Shown here: piece by piece, positions 48,428 to 58,052 of the stretch | How positions within the stretch are numbered: the first letter of the stretch is position 1 | How the letters are laid out: each line of letters starts with the position of its first letter | Assembly: GCA_963774305.1 (NCBI GenBank) | Contig: CAVZEM010000009.1 | Span: 286,122 to 350,121, forward strand | From: DASUPK01 sp963774305 | GTDB taxonomy: Bacteria; Actinomycetota; Thermoleophilia; Solirubrobacterales; 70-9 | DNA: 64,000 bases | Direction of reading: 5' to 3' | The notes under the pieces: generated by a model | Told to the model about the DNA's origin: nothing | Databases searched by the model: none | Seen by the model: only the letters and a program-made list of their open reading frames with translations | Translations under genes and position numbers: made by a program

Positions 48428-49429
48428 ATGAGCCCTGGTCCGGAGCCGCTGCGCACCGATGTCTCGGTTGTGGTGCCTTGTCACAACGAGCTCGAGACGC
48501 TCCCCGAGTTTCATCGCCGCCTCGCTCAGACCCTGGATGGGCTGGGAGTGAGCTGGGAGTTGGTTGTCGTCGACGACATGTCCACGGATGGAACCCGCGA
48601 CCTCCTGCGAGGACTCGCTCAGCGCGATCGGCGCGTCCGCGCGGTCCTGCTCAGCAGGAACTTCGGGTTGGCTCACGCCCATATTGCTGGACTGCGTAAC
48701 TCGTCCGGGACCTGGACGGTGGTGATGGACGCCGACCTTCAGGACGAGCCCGAGGTGATCCCGCAGCTGCTGGAGCTCGCCGGCGAGGGGCACGACGTCG
48801 TCTACGCGGTCAGGTCGAGCCGCGGGGAGGGAAGGCTGATGCGCTTCGCGACCGCGGCCTTCTACGCGATCATGAGCCGAGTCTCGGAGATGCCGCACCC
48901 GAGTCAGGCGGGCTCCTTCTCGATCCTGTCGCGCAGAGCGGTCGAGGGGATTGCCGCGATGCCCGAGCGAAACGTGTTCTTCCCCGGCCTGCGTGCCTTT
49001 CTCGGCTACGACCAGGTTCCACTGCCGGTCCATCGGCCGGCTCGGGGAGACGACCAGCCGCACGTCTCCGTGCGGGCGAAGCTCGCCTACGGGCTGACCG
49101 CCCTGGTCGCGTTTTCAAACGCTCCCCTGCGGCTCGCGACCTGGATGGGCTTCATCACCGCAGCGGGCGGCGTGATCCTGGCCCTGGTCTACATCTACCT
49201 CAAGTACGTCGTGGGTGGCGCCGTGCCTGGATTCACCGGCCTGATCACCGTCGTCCTGTTCCTGGGCGGTGTGCAGTTGATCACCCTGGGGGTGATCGGC
49301 GAGTACATCGGCCGCATCTACGGCGAGGTCAAGCGCAGGCCGCGATATGTGGTGGGGGAGGGAATCAACCTGGTCCCCTCTCCCGATGACGAGGCGATCG
49401 AGGTGACCGGGGCATCTGACGAGACCTAG
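48428..49429 (+). CDS. Polyprenyl-phosphate glycosyltransferase family 2 (ArnC/GtrB type)
   Basis: This 333-residue protein has a GT2 domain (DVSVVVPCHNELETLPEFHR; VVVDDMSTDGTRDLL; VVMDADLQDEP with the DxD) and two C-terminal membrane helices. This is the architecture of enzymes that make polyprenyl-phosphate sugars. It is followed 33 bp later by a membrane GT that could use such a donor. ATG 48428 gives the normal N-terminus. Confidence 0.92.
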   Translation: MSPGPEPLRTDVSVVVPCHNELETLPEFHRRLAQTLDGLGVSWELVVVDDMSTDGTRDLLRGLAQRDRRVRAVLLSRNFGLAHAHIAGLRNSSGTWTVVMDADLQDEPEVIPQLLELAGEGHDVVYAVRSSRGEGRLMRFATAAFYAIMSRVSEMPHPSQAGSFSILSRRAVEGIAAMPERNVFFPGLRAFLGYDQVPLPVHRPARGDDQPHVSVRAKLAYGLTALVAFSNAPLRLATWMGFITAAGGVILALVYIYLKYVVGGAVPGFTGLITVVLFLGGVQLITLGVIGEYIGRIYGEVKRRPRYVVGEGINLVPSPDDEAIEVTGASDET

Positions 49430-49462
49430 GCGGCCGGCGAGGCGGCACTAGGCTGCCACGCC

Positions 49463-51061
49463 ATGTCTGCCGGAAGACGGCCCTCGCCGTGGCATACGGC
49501 TGCGCTGCTCGGAGGGTTGGTGCTAATCGGGCTTGCGCTCCGCCTGCCGTCCTTCGGAGATTCCATCTGGGGAGACGAGCTCTCCACGAACTTCGTCGTC
49601 CACGGCTTCGGGATCGGCAACGTGATCTCAATCATCAAGGGCGACCAGGAGGGCACGCCCCCTCTCTTCTTCCTGCTGGTGTGGCTGACGAAGGGCGTCG
49701 GCGGCGCGGAGGGCCTCCGGATCGTCCCGCTGGCGGCGGGGCTCGCGTCCATCCCGCTCACCTATCTGGTCGGGATCCGCACCGTAGGGCGATCGGCGGC
49801 AACCGTCGCGGCGGCCCTGGTCACGCTGGGCCCCTTCCAGATCGTCTACGCCACCGAGGCCAGGGCCTACAGCCTGATGATGTTCTTCTGTCTGCTGGCA
49901 ACGCTCACCCTGCTTATCGCCCTCGAGGACGGCCGAGCGCGGTGGTGGGTCGCCTACTCGCTCTCTGTCGCGGCGGCCGCCTACACGCATTACACGTCGG
50001 TGTTCGTCCTGATCGCGCTGTTCGGCTGGGCGTTTCTCGCGCGGCCCGAGGGTCGGAAGCCCCTGCTGCTCGCCAACCTGGGGGCGGTCGTCCTGTATCC
50101 GCCATGGGTGCCCGAGCTCCTCAACGACCGGCACGAGCCGGCCGCCAGGATCATCGAGCAGCTCCATCCACTGACGTTCACCAATGCCCGGATCGACCTC
50201 GGGCAATGGTCGATCGGCCGTCCGCTGTTCGGGGTCAGCCAGTTGCCCGGGACCGTCGCGATCTGCCTGATCCTGGCCGGCGTGGTGGTGGGAGCGGGCG
50301 GCGCTCTGCTCCGCCTTCGCTCAGGCGATCAGTGGAAGGGGTGGAGGCCGAGGGCGGAGGTCACGCTGGTCGTGCTGCTCGCGGCTGCGGCGCCGGTGGG
50401 CGCCGTCCTCGACAACTTCGTCGGGCCGAGTGTTTTCGTCCCGCGGAACCTGATCAGCTCGTGGCCGGGACTCGCTCTGACTGCGGGGGCGCTCGTCACG
50501 GCCGGGCGTACGCCGCTCCGCTGGGCGGCGGTTCTCTCTCTCCTGGCGGGCTTCGCGATCGGAGCGGTGAAGACCCTCGAGGCCAAGAACCAGCGACCGG
50601 ACTACGCGGCGGCCGCGCGGTTCATCGAGCACACCGGCGACCCGGGCGCTCCCGTGGTCGAGGCGCCTGAGCTGACTCCGGGCCCGCAGACCGCACTCGA
50701 GGCGGCTCTTGCGCCCGAGGGCGATGCCCTACCGCCGGACCGCAAGGTGTTCACGCTCGGGCTGGCCGACTCCCGGACCAGGTTCAGGGCGGTGAAGATG
50801 GGGAGAGCGCTCAATTCCACGCTTCCTGTTCCCGATCCAGCGACGGTCGCCCGCCAGGCGGCGCGCGATGCAGACGGTGGGACCCTTTTCCTGGTGGGAG
50901 CGGACCTCACCCTCGAGCAACTGCGTGCCTTTCCCGGACCTGTCTCGGAGTTCCTCAGGGCCCTGCCGCCCACCTACCACGAGGTCGAGTCACGCAGTTT
51001 CCCCGGGCTTTCTATCTTCCCCCTTGGCGTCCACGTCCTCGAGGGAAGCAAACCCAATTGA
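49463..51061 (+). CDS. Membrane glycosyltransferase (ArnT/PMT-like, GT-C fold)
   Basis: This 532-residue protein has about ten membrane segments and a C-terminal soluble region of about 150 residues. The first external loop has the acidic pair in SIWGDELSTNFVVHG, the typical catalytic motif of ArnT and PMT-like enzymes that use polyprenyl-phosphate sugars. It probably receives its donor from the GT2 encoded just upstream. Its TGA is shared with the TTG start of the next gene. Confidence 0.9.
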   Translation: MSAGRRPSPWHTAALLGGLVLIGLALRLPSFGDSIWGDELSTNFVVHGFGIGNVISIIKGDQEGTPPLFFLLVWLTKGVGGAEGLRIVPLAAGLASIPLTYLVGIRTVGRSAATVAAALVTLGPFQIVYATEARAYSLMMFFCLLATLTLLIALEDGRARWWVAYSLSVAAAAYTHYTSVFVLIALFGWAFLARPEGRKPLLLANLGAVVLYPPWVPELLNDRHEPAARIIEQLHPLTFTNARIDLGQWSIGRPLFGVSQLPGTVAICLILAGVVVGAGGALLRLRSGDQWKGWRPRAEVTLVVLLAAAAPVGAVLDNFVGPSVFVPRNLISSWPGLALTAGALVTAGRTPLRWAAVLSLLAGFAIGAVKTLEAKNQRPDYAAAARFIEHTGDPGAPVVEAPELTPGPQTALEAALAPEGDALPPDRKVFTLGLADSRTRFRAVKMGRALNSTLPVPDPATVARQAARDADGGTLFLVGADLTLEQLRAFPGPVSEFLRALPPTYHEVESRSFPGLSIFPLGVHVLEGSKPN

Positions 51062-51990
51062 TCGCCTTTGGCAGTGCAATAACCGACTCCGAGATCTACC
51101 GTCGCTGCGCGGAGCCCGGCATCAAGCTCGCGGCCGAGCCCGACTCCGAGGTCATCGCCATGGCGAGCGCGGGTCTCAACAATCCCGACGGCACGTTCCA
51201 CGACCACAAGCTCACCGGCTCGATCTTCCGCAATTACAACGTGATCCTGGACCAGGTCGCCGACCGCGATGACCTGGAGGCGCTCGTCCTGCTCCATCAG
51301 GACTCCGAGATCGTCGATCCGGACTTCTGCACCCGGCTGCGGCAGTCACTCGCCGATCCGGAGGTGGCGATAGTCGGGTGTGCTGGGGCGATCGGGGTCC
51401 GAAGCATCGCGTGGTGGGAGGGGGCCGTTACCTGGGCGTCGTTCGAGCATCGCTTCACAGAGCACGGAGGGGGGAGGATCGCTGGACCGACCTGGGACCG
51501 CGACGAGATCCCCCCGTACGGCCACACCGGCGAGGTGGACACCATCGACGGGTTCATGATCGCCATGTCGCCATGGGCGGTGCGCGAGTTGCGCTTCGAT
51601 GAGGGACTCGGTCAGTTCCACGGCTACGACTTCGACATCTGCCTGCAGGCCAGGGCCGCGGGCAAGAAGGTGGTCACGCAGGACATGAAGGTGATCCACC
51701 ACCACTCGCTGGACCTGATCGGGGACCTCGGCGGCTGGATTGACGCGCACATGAAGGTCGCCGAGAAGTGGGACGGCCAGGTCGAGGGGGTCGGAGAGGC
51801 GGCGGGGGACTGGAAGCAGCGTGCCAGGCGCGCCGAGGCGGAGGCGGATGCCGCGAGGATGCTCGCCAACGCCACCGAGCTCATTCGCAACGCGACGGCG
51901 GACCGGCTCGAGGCGGTCACGACAAGCGCGAGCTGGCGGATCACCGCCCCGCTGCGCGGGCTGAGGAGGCTGTTCAGGCGCGACCGCTGA
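51058..51990 (+). CDS. Glycosyltransferase-like protein, copy B of the mirror module
   Basis: This 310-residue protein starts at TTG 51058, overlapping the previous stop (TTGA), and begins MIAFGSAITDSEIYRRCAEP. Core sequence LVLLHQDSEIVDPDFCTRL, VAIVGCAGAIGVRSIAWWEG and FHGYDFDICLQARAAGKKVV fits a GT-A fold of the Glyco_tranf_2_5 kind. The last 70 residues are a coiled coil and the motif SASWRITAPLRGL. It is the intact counterpart of the frameshifted gene at 47385-48357 and overlaps the convergent methyltransferase-like gene by 17 bp. Confidence 0.85.
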   Translation: MIAFGSAITDSEIYRRCAEPGIKLAAEPDSEVIAMASAGLNNPDGTFHDHKLTGSIFRNYNVILDQVADRDDLEALVLLHQDSEIVDPDFCTRLRQSLADPEVAIVGCAGAIGVRSIAWWEGAVTWASFEHRFTEHGGGRIAGPTWDRDEIPPYGHTGEVDTIDGFMIAMSPWAVRELRFDEGLGQFHGYDFDICLQARAAGKKVVTQDMKVIHHHSLDLIGDLGGWIDAHMKVAEKWDGQVEGVGEAAGDWKQRARRAEAEADAARMLANATELIRNATADRLEAVTTSASWRITAPLRGLRRLFRRDR

Positions 51991-52837
51991 GACGCCGCCG
52001 GAGCGTCGAGAGGCGACGGCCTGGCGAACCGCCCGCGCGCTCCGCATCGAGTTCGTGGTCGAGGTCGAGGCGCGCGATCAGGTGCCAGATCCGGTTCTCC
52101 TCGAGCCGCTGAACTATCGGGTTGCGATCCCAGGGAGCGACCAGGGCTTCGATGTCCTCGGCCCAAGACGCATCCTCGGGCCAGAGCACGCCCAGCCCGA
52201 AGAACGCGGGTATCACGGCCAGGCGCAGGCCGGAGCGCTCCGACATGAAGCCCTCGATCGCTGTCAGCACGCCGTTTCTCGGGCCACCCTCCTGGGAAGC
52301 GACGCACGAGTAGTAGAGCCCGCCGTCGACGACTCCGGCATCCCCGGGAGCGAGCCCGACCCCGCGGGAGAGGGGCTGGCGATGCTGCTCCGGGATCTGG
52401 TCGGGAGCCTCGTAGGCGTCGCGGCGCGCGAGGGGCCAGGCGACGTCGTGGAGGAAGACGAGCGGAAACCTCTCGGACCCGTCGTCGATCAGCCGGAGCT
52501 CGTTGGTCAGCGTGTAGTGGTTGTGGTCGCCGTCGAGGATGATCGCGTCGCCCAGCTCGATGTGGCGAAGTGCGTCGAGGCTCGTCTCCTTGACCAGCTC
52601 GAGCTCCGGTCGCTCACGCTGCAGCTCGAGCAGCTCCTCACGGGGCACCGGCTCGACAGCCGTCACGTTGCAGCCGGCCTGATCGGCCCACTCGAGTAGA
52701 TCCCGCGTGGTCGTCGCCTTGAACGCTCCGACTTCGACCACCCTGCGAGGCTTTACCGCCTCGAGGCAGGGAAAGATGATCTCCGCGAGGTTGGAGAGCG
52801 AGTAGGCGAAGGAGTCGGCGTCGGTTCCCTCGATCAC
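51974..52837 (-). CDS. SAM-methyltransferase-like protein, copy B of the mirror module
   Basis: This 287-residue paralogue of the protein at 46490-47413 has motif I as VVEVGAFKATTTRDLLEWA and the shared segments AIILDGDHNHYTLTNELRLI, EQHRQPL and IPAFFGLGVLWPED. Motif I has only one Gly, so SAM binding is less certain than in copy A. It ends with a basic tail. It faces copy B of the glycosyltransferase and overlaps it at the 3' end. Confidence 0.82.
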   Translation of the reverse strand: MIEGTDADSFAYSLSNLAEIIFPCLEAVKPRRVVEVGAFKATTTRDLLEWADQAGCNVTAVEPVPREELLELQRERPELELVKETSLDALRHIELGDAIILDGDHNHYTLTNELRLIDDGSERFPLVFLHDVAWPLARRDAYEAPDQIPEQHRQPLSRGVGLAPGDAGVVDGGLYYSCVASQEGGPRNGVLTAIEGFMSERSGLRLAVIPAFFGLGVLWPEDASWAEDIEALVAPWDRNPIVQRLEENRIWHLIARLDLDHELDAERAGGSPGRRLSTLRRRLSGRA

Positions 52838-52891
52838 GAGCGCGGGCCACCATAGCGTCGGCCCCGAAAGGCAGATACCTTCTCCGGCAGA

Positions 52892-53935
52892 ATGATCTTC
52901 AGATCACGCAAGAGAAACGAAGGTGCGACGGCCCTCGCAGAGCGTGCCGCGAGCGCCGACGATCGCTCGGCGGAGGAGCTCTTCAACGAGATCGAGCGGC
53001 TCGACGGGGCCAATAGGGAGGAGCGCGATCGCGACCGCGAGCGCGAACTGATCCGCCTCCGCCATCGGGCCGGGATCAAGCTGCTGGCGGACTCGGGTAG
53101 CAGGCCTGACCAGCCCATGGCGAGCGGCGATCTGCCCAGCGCCAACGAATCCTCGCTGCCAGACATCGCACCGGACGATCTGACTCCGGAGCTGCTCCGG
53201 GCGGGCATGCTCCGTGACGGATGCCTTCTCGTCCGGGGCCTGGTGCCGCGGGAGGACGCACTTCGCATGGCCGAGGACATCGATCGCGCCTTCGAGGAGC
53301 GGGCCGCGCTCCAGGACGGCGGCTGCGTGCCGGACCCCTACTACGAGGAGTTCCAGCCCGATTCCGGTTTCAGCCTGGCGGAGCGGGAGTGGGTCAGGGA
53401 TGGCGGCGGCGTCCTGGCCGCGGACTGCCCGAAGGTGATGTTCGACCTGATCGATCTGTTTGACCGCACCGGCCTGCGCGGGATCGTCACTGACTATCTG
53501 GGCGAGCGTGCGGCGATGTCGATGAACAAGTCCACGCTGCGCCGCGCACGTCCGGATGACGGCGGCGCCTGGCACCAGGACGGCGCTTTTATGGGAGACG
53601 TCAGAGCGCTCAACATCTGGCTCTCCCTATCGCATTGCGGCGACGACGCGCCGGGCCTGGATCTGGTCCCGAGACGCCTGGACCATGTCGTTCCAACCGG
53701 CACCGAGGGAGCGATCTTCGACTGGTCCGTGGCACCCGCCATCGCCGAGGAGTCCGCCGGGCAGGCTGGCATCGTGCGGCCGATCTTCGAGCCCGGTGAC
53801 GTGCTGATGTTCGACGAGCTCTGTCTGCACTCGACCGCGCTCGACCCATCGATGACGAAGACGCGATACGCGGTGGAGAGCTGGTTCTTCGGACCCTCCG
53901 GGTTCCCTGTCGACTACGTGCCGCTCGCCTTCTGA
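52892..53935 (+). CDS. Phytanoyl-CoA dioxygenase (PhyH) family protein
   Basis: This 347-residue protein has an N-terminal coiled-coil region rich in Arg and Glu (about 10-65) and a PhyH Fe(II)/2-oxoglutarate domain from about 90. The iron ligands are visible as HQD in GGAWHQDGAFM and a distal His in DELCLHSTALDP, followed by an Arg that would bind 2-oxoglutarate. In a glycan locus it may hydroxylate a sugar, lipid or peptide; the substrate is unknown. It is divergent from the methyltransferase-like copy B. Confidence 0.88.
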   Translation: MIFRSRKRNEGATALAERAASADDRSAEELFNEIERLDGANREERDRDRERELIRLRHRAGIKLLADSGSRPDQPMASGDLPSANESSLPDIAPDDLTPELLRAGMLRDGCLLVRGLVPREDALRMAEDIDRAFEERAALQDGGCVPDPYYEEFQPDSGFSLAEREWVRDGGGVLAADCPKVMFDLIDLFDRTGLRGIVTDYLGERAAMSMNKSTLRRARPDDGGAWHQDGAFMGDVRALNIWLSLSHCGDDAPGLDLVPRRLDHVVPTGTEGAIFDWSVAPAIAEESAGQAGIVRPIFEPGDVLMFDELCLHSTALDPSMTKTRYAVESWFFGPSGFPVDYVPLAF

Positions 53936-53964
53936 CCGCGACGAAGCCGGACCTCGACATCGAG

Positions 53965-54819
53965 GTGCTCGAATCGCGAGAGCACCCGCTGACCGAGTTC
54001 TTCGACGGGCTGCGTCAGACGAGGAGGGAGAAGCGTGCCCCGGCCGGCACCACGCAGCGGAGCGCCCTGCTCACGATCGTCCGAGATGAGCCGGTCTTCT
54101 TCCCGATCTGGCTTCGCTACTACTCGCGGTACTTCGCCCCGGATGACATCTATGTGCTGGACCACGGCACCACCGACGGGTCCACTGAGCTTGGCGGCTT
54201 CGTGCGGATCCCTGTCGAGCACGAGACCGTCGACAACATCTGGATGGTCGAGACGGTGCAGGCCGAGCAGGGCAGGCTGCTGGAGCGCTACGACTGCGTG
54301 CTCACGGTCGACGTCGACGAGCTGGTGACTCCGGACCCTCGCTGGGGGACGCTGGACGAGTACCTCGCGGGATTCACCGAGGATTTCGTCAACTGCCTCG
54401 GCTACGAGGTCTTACATCTGAGGGATCGCGAGCCGCCGATTCGACTCGATCTGCCGGTTCTCGAGCAGCGTGGCTACTGGCTCGCGGCGGACGGATACGA
54501 CAAGCCCTCGTTGGCCACCATCCCGATGCGGTGGAAGCCCGGGTTCCATGGGCGCACCGACGGGCGCCTCAACCTCGACCCGGATCTGTTCCTCGTCCAC
54601 CTCCACCGCATGGACTACGAGATCTGCCTGCAGCGGCACGGCAGATGGCGACGCTGGGACTGGAACAAGGACGACCTCGAGGGCGAGCGGGGGACCCACA
54701 ATCGGATCATCGATCCCGAGGAGTTCGACCAGTGGTTTTACACCGAGGGCTGCTTCGAAGGTCACAGGGGAATCGTGGTCGAGCGGATCCCAGAGCGGTG
54801 GAGGGACAGCGGATTTTGA
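53965..54819 (+). CDS. Glycosyltransferase family 2-like (Glyco_tranf_2_4 / GT92-type)
   Basis: This protein of about 284 residues has LLTIVRDEPVFFPIWLRYYS, YVLDHGTTDGS and the DxD-like CVLTVDVDELVTPDPR. This is the typical pattern of GT92/Glyco_tranf_2_4 transferases. GTG 53965 follows the dioxygenase stop by 29 bp. Its TGA overlaps the TTG start of the next methyltransferase gene. Confidence 0.85.
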   Translation: MLESREHPLTEFFDGLRQTRREKRAPAGTTQRSALLTIVRDEPVFFPIWLRYYSRYFAPDDIYVLDHGTTDGSTELGGFVRIPVEHETVDNIWMVETVQAEQGRLLERYDCVLTVDVDELVTPDPRWGTLDEYLAGFTEDFVNCLGYEVLHLRDREPPIRLDLPVLEQRGYWLAADGYDKPSLATIPMRWKPGFHGRTDGRLNLDPDLFLVHLHRMDYEICLQRHGRWRRWDWNKDDLEGERGTHNRIIDPEEFDQWFYTEGCFEGHRGIVVERIPERWRDSGF

Positions 54820-55454
54820 CGCTACGGGGCGCTGCATACCGAATCACCACTGGGCTGAGAGGCTGGCGCGACCGGGCTCTATACCCCCCGACCGAGGACC
54901 CGGCCGAGCACTGGCAGCGCATCGCCCTGGATCGCGCGGTGGACGCCAAGATCGCCTCCCTGGATCCAGGTCGCTGCACCGCCGCGGAGATCAGCGGCGA
55001 GAACCATGCGTCGAAGCCGTGGAAGGAGTACATCAGCCTGAGCTATCCGGACTTCGATCTCTGCGCGCCGCTGCGTGAGGAGCGGCGGTTCGATGTCGTC
55101 ATCTGCGAGCAGGTTCTCGAGCATGTCCCGGACCCGTGGAAGGCCGCGGCCAACCTGAAGGAGCTGTGCGCGCCGGGCGGCACAGTGATCGTCTCTACGC
55201 CGTTTCTCGTCAAGGTCCATGAGCTTCCGCAGTACGGCATGCGCGACTACTGGCGCTTCACTCCGAGAGGCCTGAGGACCCTGCTCGAGGCGGCCAGCCT
55301 CGAGGTCGAGACCGTCGACTCGTGGGGCAACCGCCAATGCGTCGTTGGCAACCTCGGCGACTGGTCGGCCAGACGGTCCTGGCACTCGCTCCGTGACGAG
55401 CCCGATGTGCCGCTTCAGGTCTGGGCTTTTGCGCTCAATTTGCCCGAGCGCTGA
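54816..55454 (+). CDS. Class I SAM-dependent methyltransferase
   Basis: This protein of about 212 residues starts at TTG 54816, overlapping the previous stop (TTGA). The methyltransferase-11-type segment FDVVICEQVLEHVPDPWKAA and the strand GGTVIVSTPFLV are clear, with YWRFTPRGLRTLLEAA later. The usual Gly-rich motif I is weak or replaced (GRCTAAEISGENH), so it may bind SAM atypically. It overlaps the convergent acyltransferase gene by 40 bp. Confidence 0.8.
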   Translation: MTLRGAAYRITTGLRGWRDRALYPPTEDPAEHWQRIALDRAVDAKIASLDPGRCTAAEISGENHASKPWKEYISLSYPDFDLCAPLREERRFDVVICEQVLEHVPDPWKAAANLKELCAPGGTVIVSTPFLVKVHELPQYGMRDYWRFTPRGLRTLLEAASLEVETVDSWGNRQCVVGNLGDWSARRSWHSLRDEPDVPLQVWAFALNLPER

Positions 55455-56740
55455 GGTGGCGCCTGCGCCCGGCGACCGAACCGCCGGGCCCAGCGACGGA
55501 TCGGCTGCTCCACGAAGCGGGCCGACAGATACCCGTAAAGGAGCGCGGCCGGCAGGACGAGTGCGAGCCAGATCGCCACGGATCTCAGGTTGCCGTCCGT
55601 GGGCAGGCCCTTCCAGTGGAAGACGAGGAACCAAAGGATGGGAGCCTGGACCAGGTAGACGCCGTAGCTGATATCGCCCAGCTTGCGGACGAGCGGGTGA
55701 GCGAACGGCACCTGGAGCCTCGTGGGCGCCAGCGCCAGGGCGACCATCACGGTGGCGAGCGAGGCCGTGTAGCCGATGGACAAGATCACGGACTTCCGTG
55801 CCTCGAGGTTGGGAAAGCCGTTGGGGAAATCCGCGCCGATTGCCTTGCGGCCGACGAGGTAGAAGAAGAGCGCGAAGAGGAGGATCGCCGGAAGCAGCAT
55901 GCGGGTCGCGGCACGGCGGATTGCCTCGCTGTCCTTGGCGCGCACATAGACCCAGGCCCCGGTCATCCCCGCAGCGAACGAGAAGGCCCAGTTCGGCAGC
56001 TGGTTGACCGAGTTCAACTGGAGCTGGAGGGCTCGTCTCACGCTGAGGTCGGCCCCGAACCAGTTCGCAATCTGGCCCACGTGGTCGAACGCCTCCCGCC
56101 AGAGGATCGCGATCGCGAGTGCGATCCCGAGGCCGAGAAGCGGCCTCTTGAAGTAGGGGGCGGCGATGAACGGCAGCACGATGTAGAAGCCAACCTCGAG
56201 GGTCAGCGTCCAGAGGGGAGTGTCGAAGCCGAAGCCGATCTGGTTGCCGGGACTGATCATCTGAACCAGCGTCTGCTGGCCGCCGAAGTTGCTGACGAGG
56301 TTCGCGAAGTCCGGCGTCGGGACCCCCGCCTGCGTCTTCATCACGATCAACATCACGCAGAGCGATAGCCAATAGGCGGGAAGTAGACGAGCGCCGCGCC
56401 GGATCGCGTACGCCGGCACGCTGCCGAAGCGCCCTTTCTGGGCGACGGTCGGCAGGTAGACGACGAAGCCGCTGACGATGAAGAGGACGTCGACGAGCTG
56501 CGGTCCGCCGGCCCAGATCACCTGGCCGCCGAACGAGCCACCGGCTCGGGCGACGACGCCCGAGTTGATCAGGACATGGAAGAGGACGATCCCGAGAATC
56601 GCGAAGGCGCGGTATCCATCGAACACAGGGACGACGGGGACGCCGTGGGCGGCTCGATCGTCCTTGCCCGGGTCGGAGAGCGGAGGCAGCTCGGCATGCT
56701 CATGCGCCGCGGGACGCTGGCTCTCCCCGAGATCAGGCAC
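55415..56740 (-). CDS. Membrane O-acyltransferase (OafA/YrhL family)
   Basis: This 441-residue protein has about ten membrane segments of the acyltransferase-3 family. The family N-terminus FDGYRAFAILGIVLFHVLIN carries the conserved His, and RRGARLLPAYWLSL holds the RxxR-type motif. It probably acetylates or otherwise acylates the polysaccharide. No SGNH domain is attached. The start is set by an ATG 8 residues before a Pro-rich cytoplasmic leader. Confidence 0.92.
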   Translation of the reverse strand: MPDLGESQRPAAHEHAELPPLSDPGKDDRAAHGVPVVPVFDGYRAFAILGIVLFHVLINSGVVARAGGSFGGQVIWAGGPQLVDVLFIVSGFVVYLPTVAQKGRFGSVPAYAIRRGARLLPAYWLSLCVMLIVMKTQAGVPTPDFANLVSNFGGQQTLVQMISPGNQIGFGFDTPLWTLTLEVGFYIVLPFIAAPYFKRPLLGLGIALAIAILWREAFDHVGQIANWFGADLSVRRALQLQLNSVNQLPNWAFSFAAGMTGAWVYVRAKDSEAIRRAATRMLLPAILLFALFFYLVGRKAIGADFPNGFPNLEARKSVILSIGYTASLATVMVALALAPTRLQVPFAHPLVRKLGDISYGVYLVQAPILWFLVFHWKGLPTDGNLRSVAIWLALVLPAALLYGYLSARFVEQPIRRWARRFGRRAQAPPQRSGKLSAKAQT

Positions 56741-56867
56741 GCGTTAGCTAGCCTAGCGGCCCTGGTTCCCGCGCCGGGGGACGCGAACCGATGTCCGTCA
56801 ACCCAACGACCAAGGGGCCGACCGCCCTATAGAGGCGCTCACAGACAGTCGTCCGATCGCGATCGAG

Positions 56868-58052
56868 GTGCGGGACCTTGAGAAGGCGTTCCGAATCCCG
56901 ACCCACCGGATCGACTCCTTCAAGGAGCGGGCCCTCCATCCGGTGGCACGGTCCGAGTACCGGGACCTCCACGCGCTGCAGAAGGTGTCGTTCGATGTGC
57001 ACCGAGGCGAGTTCTTCGGCATCGTTGGCCGAAACGGATCGGGCAAGAGCACCCTTCTCAAGGTGCTTGCGAGCATCTATCAGGCGGATGCCGGCACCGT
57101 GAGAATGGCCGGCCGGGTTGCGCCGTTCATCGAGCTTGGAGTTGGCTTCAACCCGGAGCTGACGGCGCGCGAGAACGTGGTGCTGAACGGCGTGATGATG
57201 GGGCTTTCGCGGCGCGAGTCCCAGCGGAGACTGGGCGCGGTGCTCGACTTCGCAGAGCTCAGGGACTTCGTCGACCTCAAGTTGAAGAACTACTCCTCCG
57301 GGATGATGGTGCGCCTCGCGTTCTCCGTGATGATCCAGGCGGAGGCCGACATCCTCCTGATCGACGAAGTGCTCGCCGTCGGCGATGCCGGTTTTCAGGA
57401 GAAGTGCGGCGAGGTCTTCCGCGGGTTGCGCAACAAGGCGACGGTTGTGCTCGTCACTCACGACATGACGGCGATCGACGCCTACTGCGACCGGGCCATG
57501 CTGATTCATGACGGGGACGTTCGGTACATCGGTCACCCGCAGGAGGTGTCACGGCGCTACTTTCGGCAGAACTTCAGCGGGATGCCCGAGCCCTGGGGGC
57601 GCAGGGAGCGAGGTGTGCCGGAACATCATGCGCGCCTGGAGGAAGCTTGGCTCGAGAATGCCGCCGGGCGCCGCGTCGACACCCTCGAGACGGGCGAGCC
57701 GATTCGGCTGCGTGCGGTCCTCGAGGCGCGGCGCGACCTCGCCAACCCCGAGTTCGGCTTCGAGTGCAGGAACTCCGAGGGTGTGACGGTATTCGGCTTC
57801 AAGCACGCCCTCGCCGAGGGAGAGGGAGCGAACGTCGAGGAGGGCGAGCGCGTGCGAATAGGGGCGACCATCGACGGCGCCCTGATGCCGGGCGTCTACG
57901 TCCTTCGCTGCTGGGTCGTCCGCGACGCTGGGGTCGAGGAAATCGCCCTTCAGTTCATCGACATCCTCAAGTTCGAGGTCCACGGGGGATCCGGAGGCCC
58001 TGGACTGGTCTCGCTTCCGGTGACGGTGGAGATCACCACCGACGGCTCATGA
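56868..58052 (+). CDS. Polysaccharide ABC exporter ATPase (Wzt-like) with sugar-binding C-domain
   Basis: This 394-residue protein has an ATPase domain (1-245) with Walker A GRNGSGKST, signature YSSGMMVRLAF, Walker B ILLIDEVLAVGD and switch His in LVTHDMTA. A beta-sandwich of about 130 residues follows, like the Wzt C-terminal domain that recognises the finished chain end. The start at GTG 56868 is the best available. It overlaps the permease gene (ATGA). Confidence 0.92.
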   Translation: MRDLEKAFRIPTHRIDSFKERALHPVARSEYRDLHALQKVSFDVHRGEFFGIVGRNGSGKSTLLKVLASIYQADAGTVRMAGRVAPFIELGVGFNPELTARENVVLNGVMMGLSRRESQRRLGAVLDFAELRDFVDLKLKNYSSGMMVRLAFSVMIQAEADILLIDEVLAVGDAGFQEKCGEVFRGLRNKATVVLVTHDMTAIDAYCDRAMLIHDGDVRYIGHPQEVSRRYFRQNFSGMPEPWGRRERGVPEHHARLEEAWLENAAGRRVDTLETGEPIRLRAVLEARRDLANPEFGFECRNSEGVTVFGFKHALAEGEGANVEEGERVRIGATIDGALMPGVYVLRCWVVRDAGVEEIALQFIDILKFEVHGGSGGPGLVSLPVTVEITTDGS

